Shown here piece by piece: positions 15,416 through 22,858 of a stretch of DNA of 42,135 nt (position 1 is its first letter; every line of letters begins with the position of its first letter). Source of the stretch: Betaproteobacteria bacterium (lineage in GTDB: Bacteria; Acidobacteriota; Terriglobia; Acidiferrales; UBA7541); contig CAJCHZ010000013.1 of the NCBI GenBank assembly GCA_903970165.1, forward strand, positions 1 through 42,135, in the 5' to 3' direction. The notes under the pieces were generated by a model. The model was not told the origin of the DNA and did no database searches. It was given only the letters and a program-made list of their open reading frames with translations. Position numbers and translations under genes: made by a program.

Positions 15416-16735
15416 TTACCGCGATAAGCAGGGCGTGGAGAGCACGAGGCCGCCTGGCTTGGTGGCGTAGTGCTCGCGGAGTCCTAGGCCGTTGCCGTAG
15501 AAGACGGCGTTCCAGCCGTAGCGGCCGCGGACAGAATCGAGGCCGCGGTTCAGATACCAGCGGCGGTTGGCGTCGGTGTCGAAGAGTTCGTGCTGGCGGC
15601 GATCGGTTTCGAGGTTGGTTACGCTGACGCCGACCAGGCGGACGGCTACGCGGCGTGTAAATAACTTCGCGAAAAGGTCTTTTGCTTCGGCGAGGAGTTC
15701 GCGTTCGTCGTTTGTGGGCCTCGCGATTCGAATGGTCTGGTGGGCTGAAAAATTGTCCACGTAGCGGATGCGCAGGCCGATGGTGCGGGCCTGGCGCCCG
15801 TATTCGCGCAGCGTCGAACCGATGCGCTCGGTGAGGTATTCGATCAGGCTGCCGAGAAACTCGATGTCGATGGTGCCGCTCTCGATGGTGGTTTCGCGGG
15901 AGACAGATTTGGGCGTTGATGGCAGCATGACTTCGCGGCCGTCGAGTCCGCGTGCGCGTTCCCAGATTTGTCCGCCGATGACTTCGCCGAAGGCGGCTTC
16001 GAGAGCCGGACGCGGGACGTGGCGCAGTTCGCCTATGGTGGCAACGCCGCGCTCGGCCAGCATGCCTGCGTGGACGTGGCCGATGCCGTGGAGTTTTTCT
16101 ACCGGCAGCGGCGTTAGAAATTCTTCTTCTGTTCCTGGGGCGATGATGCGGAAGCCACGGGGGCGTTGCAACCGCGAGGCGATCGAGGCGACCACTTTTG
16201 TCCGCGCGGCGCCCACGCTTACGCTTAGGCCCGTTTGTTCAGATACATCCGCCTGCACGCGCCGCAGAGTGGCTTCGTAATCCGGATACAGGCGCTCTGT
16301 TCCGGCGAAGTCGAGGTAAAAATCGTCCAGGGCCGCTGTTTCCACCGCGGGCGTGTAGGTTTCGAGAATGCGGCGTACGCGTTCGGCGTAGTCCGCGTAG
16401 TGTTCGTATTGGCCCGGGACCACGGTCGCTTTGGGGCAGATGCGCAGCGCATCGCGAAAAGTCATCGCGGTTTTTACGCCCTGCATTTTTGCTTCGTAGC
16501 TGGCGGAGGCCACTACGCCGCGGCCTACCAGCACAGGTTTGCCGCGCAGCTTGGGGTTGAGTACCTGCTCGACCGATGCGAAAAACGCGTCCACATCCAC
16601 GTGCACGATGTTTGGAATCGCCGCCGCGCAGGTCAGGTCTTTGGGCTTGAGGTCTTTTTCCTTGCGCGCGCCTTCGTGAAACGGATGGAAGGGCATCGCT
16701 ACTGCTGGGAGTGCATCTTCAATGCAGACGTCCAT
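15416..16735 (-). CDS. dinB: Y-family DNA polymerase (DinB/Pol IV type) with altered metal site
   Basis: A 439-residue translesion polymerase. ACAGGAG before the ATG supports the start at 16735. The first 40 residues are an extra leader; the palm begins at IVHVDVDAFFASVEQ, where D47 equals E. coli DinB D8. Y80 and the GVKTAMTFRDA stretch belong to the fingers. The second metal site reads ALDDFYLD: D137 is in place, but residue 138 is Asp where nearly all family members have Glu. HhH motifs (GIGHVHAGMLAERG) and a little-finger domain follow. RRQHELFD near residue 385 resembles a beta-clamp-binding peptide. First gene of the minus-strand group ending in dnaE2, so it may fill the ImuB role. Confidence 0.92.
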   Translation of the reverse strand: MDVCIEDALPAVAMPFHPFHEGARKEKDLKPKDLTCAAAIPNIVHVDVDAFFASVEQVLNPKLRGKPVLVGRGVVASASYEAKMQGVKTAMTFRDALRICPKATVVPGQYEHYADYAERVRRILETYTPAVETAALDDFYLDFAGTERLYPDYEATLRRVQADVSEQTGLSVSVGAARTKVVASIASRLQRPRGFRIIAPGTEEEFLTPLPVEKLHGIGHVHAGMLAERGVATIGELRHVPRPALEAAFGEVIGGQIWERARGLDGREVMLPSTPKSVSRETTIESGTIDIEFLGSLIEYLTERIGSTLREYGRQARTIGLRIRYVDNFSAHQTIRIARPTNDERELLAEAKDLFAKLFTRRVAVRLVGVSVTNLETDRRQHELFDTDANRRWYLNRGLDSVRGRYGWNAVFYGNGLGLREHYATKPGGLVLSTPCLSR

Positions 16736-16771
16736 AACGGCTCCTGTAAACTGCGGCGCGCGCGGCGAATT

Positions 16772-16842
16772 TTGACTGTGACGCCGAAGAGGGCACGATG
16801 TATCGTGCCTCTACAGGACACAGCGCCAACTTGACTGTGACG
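16772..16842. repeat. direct repeat TTGACTGTGACG, two copies flanking a hairpin
   Basis: TTGACTGTGACG occurs at 16772-16783 and 16831-16842, 59 nt apart, with the hairpin at 16792-16809 between them. The first copy begins 37 nt upstream of the dinB start. The repeats could be a duplicated regulator site or a duplication that came with the hairpin. Confidence 0.65.
16792..16814 (-). repeat. GTAG-type REP-like hairpin (copy c)
   Basis: GGCACGAT (16792-16799) pairs with ATCGTGCC (16802-16809) around a 2-nt loop. On the minus strand GTAG (16814-16811) precedes the stem. Same design as the copy inside dnaE2, with a different stem centre. Confidence 0.7.
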
Positions 16843-17180
16843 ACACAAAGGCCACAGCAGGGAAGCGGACCGAGTACAATTTCTTCGGAGCCGAGTTTCC
16901 GGAGTCGAGGGATCGCTCTTTCAAGCTGACCCCTCACCCCGCTTACGGCTCGGAATTTTCAACGGGCGGCGTGCGGTTCGTGAGAGCCCAAAGGGCAATG
17001 GAGCCGAGCGCCACCCGTTTCCCGTTTCCTCTACCGCGATGGACTATAGGCGAACAAAAAGCGAAAGTCAAGGGCATTTTCTATGGGGGTCGTGGGTCTC
17101 CGGTAACCGCGTAGATCAGGACCTGAGGCCGTTGGTCTGGTGTGCTTGCCTCACGGGGCACCGATGAAAGGGTTCATTCC

Positions 17181-18146
17181 ATGAATCTTGTGGGTGTCAT
17201 GTTACCAACAGAGTGGATTTCCAACTTGCTGTTGGCCAGCTTCCTCGTAATTTCAGCCGACGCCGGGATCACCCAAAAAACAGATGCCACCGAGCAGATT
17301 TCATTCGGCATGGAATTCCCATTTGACCGGCCTGTGGCTCTCAACGAGGCTGCGAAGAAAGCTCTTGCCACCGACCGAAGCATCGCGGACGTGATGAAGG
17401 ATGAACAGGTTTCAATTGAGACCATTCCTAAGGATTGGTTTACAGCGTCTGAAGTCCACCTCGGTCCCAAAGGCGAAACGGACTTGGTTGTTATGGGTCT
17501 TGGCATTTCGCTGGGTCCGTACAGCGCGGGTTTTTGGGTTCTCCGCCCAACAGCGCAGGGCTACGAAATTGTAATGGCCACGGACACTCACGACCTTACT
17601 CTGCTAGACACGAGTACGAATGGACTTCAGGACATTGAAACAGGTCTTCCGACCGGGGGCCAAAGATATAGCGACACATACAGGTTTGATGGCCGTGCGT
17701 ATCAGAAAAACCTGCCAAATCCAGCTAGCTCTGATCCGGAAGAGCAGAGGATGTTCAAGCGCAAGACCATTGCAGACGGAGTTGTAAAGGACGACGTATG
17801 GTTTCATAGAGGAACGTGGGTCGGACCGAATAACAAAGAAGTGAGTGTGGTGACCAGCAAGTTCAAATCGAGCGAGGATGCTTCAACGTGGGTCAGCGAA
17901 ACTCTTCTCAAGGGAGCCAAGATAAGCGAGCGAAAACCGATGGTCGAAGCTAAGGATGGCCCCGCTATCGGTGAGAGGATAGTTGCAGTTCTTTCCTCTG
18001 AGAAGGAAGGTGAACCTTTGACTATTCTCGTTTGGACTGAAGGCCCAACGGTCCGCGAAATATACTCAATATCGCCGGAGATTGTATTTCTCGCAGAGAA
18101 GGTTTTTTTCCCTCATTATTATGTTTTGGTGCATCCCACAAAATGA
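17181..18146 (+). CDS. Secreted protein of unknown function
   Basis: A 321-residue protein from ATG 17181 (ATG 17199 is possible). A hydrophobic segment (ISNLLLASFLVISADAG) serves as signal peptide. I do not recognise a domain. A central part (DLVVMGLGISLGPYSAGFWVL, GYEIVMATDTHDLTLLDTSTNG) looks like a beta-rich repeat, and the C-terminal half has two similar strand-rich stretches. Base composition is more AT-rich than in neighbouring genes. It stands alone, with the dinB promoter region to the left and a GT39 gene to the right. Confidence 0.65.
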   Translation: MNLVGVMLPTEWISNLLLASFLVISADAGITQKTDATEQISFGMEFPFDRPVALNEAAKKALATDRSIADVMKDEQVSIETIPKDWFTASEVHLGPKGETDLVVMGLGISLGPYSAGFWVLRPTAQGYEIVMATDTHDLTLLDTSTNGLQDIETGLPTGGQRYSDTYRFDGRAYQKNLPNPASSDPEEQRMFKRKTIADGVVKDDVWFHRGTWVGPNNKEVSVVTSKFKSSEDASTWVSETLLKGAKISERKPMVEAKDGPAIGERIVAVLSSEKEGEPLTILVWTEGPTVREIYSISPEIVFLAEKVFFPHYYVLVHPTK

Positions 18147-18269
18147 CGGCTGGCTATTCTGACCTCACATGCTTGGTAAGTCGGATTATCCCAGACCCAT
18201 TACCTTCCATGGCGGGTCTAATCAGGTCGTGATCCTTCCTGCCGTCAACAGGGAGGTTCCAAGCGGGGG

Positions 18270-18304
18270 AGAATCCGGGCAGCAATGCTCCGGGCCTGGA
18301 TTCT
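18270..18304. repeat. 11-bp hairpin between genes
   Basis: AGAATCCGGGC (18270-18280) pairs with 18294-18304, all Watson-Crick but one G-U, around a 13-nt loop. It lies 124 nt after one gene and 99 nt before the next. No T run follows, so it is either an atypical terminator or a leader/repeat element. Its right arm ends at the candidate extended -10. Confidence 0.6.
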
Positions 18305-18312
18305 GTTACAAT
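18304..18312 (+). promoter_or_regulatory. candidate extended -10 promoter of the GT39 gene
   Basis: TGTTACAAT matches the extended -10 form TGnTATAAT with one change. No good -35 is seen at the right distance, as is common with extended -10 promoters. The next start is about 85 nt downstream. Confidence 0.35.
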
Positions 18313-18402
18313 TCACGCGCACTGAAACCTTTTCTCCAACTTTTTGTTTGCGAAGATTTTAAAACGACGGACTCTCACTAGTGAAAACCGTGAAAAAACA
18401 GA

Positions 18403-20031
18403 TTGCCCTCAGGCGCTACTTTGTCTAAAGGCGTGCAGGTTCCCACGGCGGCAAGGGCCGAATTATCTCTCCCGCGACGGCAAGCTACAGCGGTTGCGCC
18501 GGAATACTCTTATCAGGTACCGATCAGCGGATGGGTCTACGCACTTGCGGCATTCGCGGCACTCTTCCATTTTGTTTTCAGTGGACGATACGGCTATTTC
18601 CGCGACGAATTGTATTACGCGGCATGCGGTGAACATCTGGCATGGGGATACGTAGACCATGCGCCGCTTGTGGCGGTCATTGCACGGGTCAGCCGGGCAA
18701 TCTTCGGAGATTCGCTGTTCGCTCTCCGATTTTTTCCCGCGCTGGCGGCAGGGGCAAAGGTGTATTTGTCGGGCTGGATGGCGCGGGAGGTTAACGGAGG
18801 GCGTTTTGCACAGTTTCTCGCGGCGCTTGCCGTGCTGCTCGCACCTATCTATCTGACCTTCGACAGCTTTCTTTCGATGAACTCCTTTGAGCCGCTGTTC
18901 TGGATGGCCTGCGCGGCGATGGTGTTGCGCATCCTGAATGGCGGGAACGAAAAACTGTGGTTGCTGTTTGGATTGGTTGCCGGAATTGGAATTTTGAACA
19001 AGCACTCGATGCTGTTTTTCGGCTCGGGTGTTTTTGCCGGCTTGTGGCTCACGCCAGGACGGCGGGAATTTGCGAAGAGGTGGGTGTGGCTGGCCGGAGC
19101 GATCGCCTTCCTGATCTTTCTGCCGAATCTGCTTTGGGAAATGAGGAATGGCTGGCCGACAATCGCGATTCTCCATGCGGTCATCGGCACAAAATACAGC
19201 ACGGTGACTCCATTCGAGTTTGTCTGGCAACAATCGCTGCTGACACATCCCCTGGCGGCGCCGATCTGGCTTGCCGGGTTGTGGTACTTCTTTTTCGACA
19301 GAGCAGGGAAAAAGTATGCCGTGCTTGGATTTGCCTATCTGGTCGTGCTTGTAGAACTGATCGCACTGCATGGAAAGATTTATTACCTGGCGCCGGCCTA
19401 TCCCGTGCTGTTCGCAGCTGGTGCGACATGCATTGAAACGCGCATGCTGCCGCGCACAGGAAACTGGCTAAAGCTGGCGACGGTTGCGCCTTTGATCATA
19501 GGCGGCTTGATTGCCGCTCCGCTCGCGATGCCCATTCTGCCCGTGGAATACGCGGTGAAGTATTGCCGATTCTGGGACGTCAAAGAAATCCATGTCGAGA
19601 ATATGCCGCTTGGCGAGCTGCCGCAGCTTTTCGCGGATATGTACGGCTGGCCCGAACAGGTTCAAGCGGTGGCGCAGGTCTTTAGCGCTTTGCCGATGAG
19701 CGACCGGGAGAAATGCGCGGTGCTTGCCTATAACTACGGGGAAGCCGCGGCGATCGATTATTGGGGGGCAGCTCACGGTTTACCGAAAGCGATCAGCGGG
19801 CACAATCAATACGGATTCTGGGGCCCGAGGGGCTACAGCGGGGATGTAGTGGTGGCGATTGGTTTCTCGCAAGAACAGTTGCGGGATATTTTCGACGAAG
19901 TGAATCCAGCGGGAAAAGTAGTGACAAGCCAATACGCGATTCCCGAAGAATCGAACTTGACGATGTATGTGTGCAGGAAACCCAAGAAAAATCTCCAAGA
20001 TATGTGGGCAAAATTGAAATGGCTCGGATGA
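18403..20031 (+). CDS. Membrane glycosyltransferase, GT39/ArnT-like (PMT family)
   Basis: About 542 residues. The start is uncertain: TTG 18403 follows an in-frame stop at 18391-18393, GTG 18433 is also possible, and no ATG is in frame before the first membrane helix. After a soluble tail there are roughly ten membrane helices. The acidic GYFRDELYYAACGEHLAWGYVDHAPL loop after the first helix is the signature of GT-C enzymes, which use a lipid-phosphate-linked sugar and carry Asp/Glu there; PPLIA-like motifs follow. A C-terminal periplasmic domain (AVLAYNYGEAAAIDYW, SGHNQYGFWGPRGY) is typical of this acidobacterial group. It likely moves a sugar onto a lipid or protein at the outer face of the inner membrane. 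The acceptor is unknown. Confidence 0.85.
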   Translation: MPSGATLSKGVQVPTAARAELSLPRRQATAVAPEYSYQVPISGWVYALAAFAALFHFVFSGRYGYFRDELYYAACGEHLAWGYVDHAPLVAVIARVSRAIFGDSLFALRFFPALAAGAKVYLSGWMAREVNGGRFAQFLAALAVLLAPIYLTFDSFLSMNSFEPLFWMACAAMVLRILNGGNEKLWLLFGLVAGIGILNKHSMLFFGSGVFAGLWLTPGRREFAKRWVWLAGAIAFLIFLPNLLWEMRNGWPTIAILHAVIGTKYSTVTPFEFVWQQSLLTHPLAAPIWLAGLWYFFFDRAGKKYAVLGFAYLVVLVELIALHGKIYYLAPAYPVLFAAGATCIETRMLPRTGNWLKLATVAPLIIGGLIAAPLAMPILPVEYAVKYCRFWDVKEIHVENMPLGELPQLFADMYGWPEQVQAVAQVFSALPMSDREKCAVLAYNYGEAAAIDYWGAAHGLPKAISGHNQYGFWGPRGYSGDVVVAIGFSQEQLRDIFDEVNPAGKVVTSQYAIPEESNLTMYVCRKPKKNLQDMWAKLKWLG

Positions 20032-20064
20032 GAAACGAGAAATTGGGCTCTGATTGCGCCTACG

Positions 20065-20586
20065 TTATTTCTTGAAGCGTGCGTCGAGTGCCGCCTGGAC
20101 GATAGCTTCGTCGATTTCGGATTTTGCGCCGCTGGCGGCCATGCCGCCGATGGTGCGGCCGTCGACTTGAATCGGGAGACCTCCCTGGTTGGGGAAGAAT
20201 TCCGGATAGGCGAGAGCTTCCACGGCGCCATTTTTAACGGCATCGGCGCCGTCTTTGGAAGGTTTGCCGTAGGCCGCGGCGTGACGAGCCTTTTTCTGCG
20301 CAAACTGGATGGTGTTGAGCGACGCGCCATCGGCTTTTTGCAAGAAGAGCAGGTTGCCGCTTTCGTCGACGATGCAGAGGGTCACTTCCACGTTCCGCTT
20401 TTTCGCTTCGGCTTCCGCGGCTCCCACCATGATTTTGATGGAGGCCAGGTCGAGATATTTCCTGGTTGGCAGCTCGGGCAAGGAAGTTTGCTGGGGACGC
20501 GCGATGGAAGAGAGCAAAAATGCGTTGGTTGCAAACACTCCCGTAAAAAGTGCGGCGAAATGCTTTCTGTTCATTCGAAGCACCAT
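20065..20586 (-). CDS. Secreted GlcG/HbpS family protein
   Basis: A 173-residue protein. The frame extends upstream, but GCGAGG 6 nt before ATG 20586 fixes the start (MVLRMNRKHFAALF). A signal peptide is followed by the HbpS/GlcG fold: LDLASIKIMVGAAEAEAKK, VTLCIVDESGNLLFLQKADGA, KKARHAAAYGKPS, then GGLPIQVDGRTIGGMAASGAKSEIDEAIVQAAL. Members bind haem or cobalamin or have unknown roles; this one is exported. It diverges from the CE15-type gene and ends 33 nt from the convergent GT39 gene. Confidence 0.85.
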   Translation of the reverse strand: MVLRMNRKHFAALFTGVFATNAFLLSSIARPQQTSLPELPTRKYLDLASIKIMVGAAEAEAKKRNVEVTLCIVDESGNLLFLQKADGASLNTIQFAQKKARHAAAYGKPSKDGADAVKNGAVEALAYPEFFPNQGGLPIQVDGRTIGGMAASGAKSEIDEAIVQAALDARFKK

Positions 20587-20741
20587 GTTTACCTCGCTTT
20601 TGATTTGATATGGGGTGATGTAGCGCGCTCCACTTTGGGGGTAGCATGCTGCGTATGTCAACCGCCTGCGCGGGCAAGAGGGCCTGTGCTGCAAAGTTAT
20701 TCTTGACACGTTCTGCTAGCGGCGCTACATCTTTCGTCCCG

Positions 20742-22241
20742 ATGAATAAAACCTTTGTCCTTTTCTTTGGCGGCATGATCGGTGTTGTCTTTGGCGGGCA
20801 CTTTGGTGTGCACATCGCGACGGCGCAGGGTACGGGTCCGCGCGTGACATCTCAAATAACATCGCAGGCAACTCCGCAAGTGAATGCGCCTGCCGATGGT
20901 CCGGTGCAGTTGACTGCGGAGCAGGACCATCAGCGGATCATGGATTTGCTGCACATTGCGGCGCTGCGGCGCGGGGCGGATGGCGATCCGAAGTCGCCGA
21001 ATTCCGCGAACTATGATGAAGCGAAAGCGAAACTGGATTTGCAACTGCCCGACCCGTTGAAATTTAAAAATGGAAAAGAAGTGACGACAGCGAAAGAGTG
21101 GTGGGAATTGCGGCGGCCGGAAATTGTTGAGGATTTTGACCGCGAAATTTATGGGCGAGCGCCAAGCCACACGCCGAAAGTCACCTGGGAAGTGACGAGC
21201 ACGGCGCACGAAATGAATGGAGACGTGCCGGTGACCACGAAAAAACTTGTGGGGCATGTGGACAATGCCGCGTACCCGGCAATTACGGTGACCATTGATT
21301 TAACGCTGAGCACGCCGTCGAACGCGGCGGGGCCCGTGCCAGTGATGATGGAGTTTAGCTTCAGCCGCGAGGTGATGGAAGCGATCGCGAAGCGCTTTCC
21401 GGAGATGGCGGCTGCTGCCAGCAAAGGGCCGACGTGGCAGCAGCAGGTGTTGGCGAAAGGCTGGGGTTACGCGGTGTTGATTCCGACCACGATTCAAGCG
21501 GACAAGGGCGATGGGCTGACATCGGGGATCATCGGTCTGGTGAACAAAGGACAGCCGCGCAAGCTCGATGATTGGGGCGCGCTACGGGCTTGGGCGTGGG
21601 GAGCGAGCCGCGCGATGGATTATTTCGAGACAGACAAAGCGGTGGACGCGAAACAGATTGGTGTTGAGGGGCACTCGCGTTATGGGAAGGCCACGCTGGT
21701 GACCATGGCGTATGACCCGCGGTTTGCGATTGCCTATGTGAGTTCGTCAGGGGCGGGCGGGGCGGCTTTGTACCGGCGCAATTTTGGCGAGCAGATTGGG
21801 AATGTTGCGGGGACGGGCGAGTACCACTGGATGGCGGGAAATTTCCTGAAGTATGCGGGGCCGTTGACGCCAAATGATTTGCCGGTGGACTCGCATGAGT
21901 TGATTGCGCTGTGCGCGCCGAGGCCGGTGTTTATCGGTGCGGGAGCGACGCAGGGCGACGGTTGGGTGGACGCACACGGGATGTTCATGGCCGCAGTTGC
22001 CGCGGGACCTGTTTACCGCTTGCTGGGGAAAAAAGATTTGGGGACGGCGGAATTTCCGGCGATCGAGACGCCGTTGATTGAGGGCGAGCTTGCTTACCGT
22101 CAACACAGCGGCGGGCACACGCCGGCGCCGAATTGGCCGACGTTTTTGACGTTTGCGGGACGGTACCTCCAGGTGGGATCAGGGGCCAAAGCGGTTGCAG
22201 CTTCCGCAGATGCCGCGGCTTCGACTTCGCGTGTTGATTGA
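20742..22241 (+). CDS. Glucuronoyl esterase-like protein, carbohydrate esterase family 15
   Basis: A 499-residue secreted protein from ATG 20742 (MNKTFVLFFGGMIG, a signal peptide). The catalytic alpha/beta-hydrolase domain has the nucleophile in GVEGHSRYGKATL (S312), the bacterial form of the CE15 G-C/H-S-R-x-G-K motif. Supporting stretches are WWELRRPEIVEDFDREIYGR near the N-terminus, WGYAVLIPTTIQAD, WGALRAWAWGASRAMDYFE and a late HSGGHTPAPNWPTF with the probable catalytic His. CE15 enzymes cleave ester bonds between lignin and glucuronoxylan, releasing hemicellulose. The role fits a soil degrader. A possible neighbour in function is the adjacent GlcG-like gene, but this is not shown. Confidence 0.8.
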   Translation: MNKTFVLFFGGMIGVVFGGHFGVHIATAQGTGPRVTSQITSQATPQVNAPADGPVQLTAEQDHQRIMDLLHIAALRRGADGDPKSPNSANYDEAKAKLDLQLPDPLKFKNGKEVTTAKEWWELRRPEIVEDFDREIYGRAPSHTPKVTWEVTSTAHEMNGDVPVTTKKLVGHVDNAAYPAITVTIDLTLSTPSNAAGPVPVMMEFSFSREVMEAIAKRFPEMAAAASKGPTWQQQVLAKGWGYAVLIPTTIQADKGDGLTSGIIGLVNKGQPRKLDDWGALRAWAWGASRAMDYFETDKAVDAKQIGVEGHSRYGKATLVTMAYDPRFAIAYVSSSGAGGAALYRRNFGEQIGNVAGTGEYHWMAGNFLKYAGPLTPNDLPVDSHELIALCAPRPVFIGAGATQGDGWVDAHGMFMAAVAAGPVYRLLGKKDLGTAEFPAIETPLIEGELAYRQHSGGHTPAPNWPTFLTFAGRYLQVGSGAKAVAASADAAASTSRVD

Positions 22242-22285
22242 TTGTCGATTGACACGCGCGTAGGAAGAGGATACATCTCACTCCC

Positions 22286-22762
22286 ATGAGCACTACTTAC
22301 GTTTTGTTTCTGGCGTTTGCGATTGGCATTGTGTCGGGCATGCGTTCATTGACAGCGCCCGCGGTCTCGGCGTGGGCCGCGAAGTACAGCTGGCTCAACC
22401 TGGCCGGTTCGCCGCTGGCGTTTATGGGCTCGACGGCTGCGGTGGCCATCTTCAGCGTGCTTGCGGTTGTTGAATTGATTGCGGATAAACTGCCTTCCGC
22501 GCCGAGCCGCACGCAGCCGGTTGGATTGATTGCGCGCTTTGGGTGCGGGGCGCTGTCTGGAGCTTGCGTCGGGGTGTCCGCGGGCAATTCGATTGCGCCT
22601 GGAGCGATTCTTGGCGCAGTGGGAGGTCTCGCTGGAGCGTTTGCGGGCTATCAGTGGCGGACCGGGCTGGTGAGGGCTCTCAAGGTGCCCGATTTTCCGA
22701 TTGCGCTGTTGGAGGATCTTATCGCGATTGGCGGCGGTTTGTTTATTGTGACTCGGCAATAG
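22286..22762 (+). CDS. DUF4126 membrane protein
   Basis: A 158-residue integral membrane protein with four or five hydrophobic helices. The start MSTTYVLFLAFAIGIVSGMRSLTAPAV carries the Gly-x-Arg-Ser/Ala signature of DUF4126, followed by LADKLPSAPSRT-like loops and LGAVGGLAGAFAGYQWR. The family has no assigned function. It lies 44 nt after the esterase gene and 96 nt before the antiporter gene, all on the plus strand, so it could be cotranscribed with them. Confidence 0.85.
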   Translation: MSTTYVLFLAFAIGIVSGMRSLTAPAVSAWAAKYSWLNLAGSPLAFMGSTAAVAIFSVLAVVELIADKLPSAPSRTQPVGLIARFGCGALSGACVGVSAGNSIAPGAILGAVGGLAGAFAGYQWRTGLVRALKVPDFPIALLEDLIAIGGGLFIVTRQ

Positions 22763-22858
22763 ATTGCGCTCCGTGCCAAAGCAGACTCACGATTTCTCAT
22801 TTGATTCGGCTCTCTGTTTCCGCCACTATTTCTTACCCCTGGCCCGCCTGATAACTCG

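Larger units (their letters stand above)
16736..17180. other. 445-nt gene-free region upstream of dinB
   Basis: I see no credible gene. It holds two copies of a 12-nt direct repeat and a REP-like hairpin, then a stretch with no clear structure. It must contain the dinB promoter (reading left) and that of the secreted-protein gene (reading right). I found no convincing LexA box of either common type. Confidence 0.6.

Noticed and set aside
16736..17180. LexA box upstream of dinB
   Set aside because: I looked for CTGT-N8-ACAG and GAAC-N4-GTTC patterns and found none convincing.
18180..18310. riboswitch before the GT39 gene
   Set aside because: One strong stem exists, but no conserved motif of a known riboswitch class was recognised.
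18169..18381. 70-codon frame before the GT39 gene
   Set aside because: No recognisable protein and it covers the hairpin and the promoter candidate; better read as non-coding.
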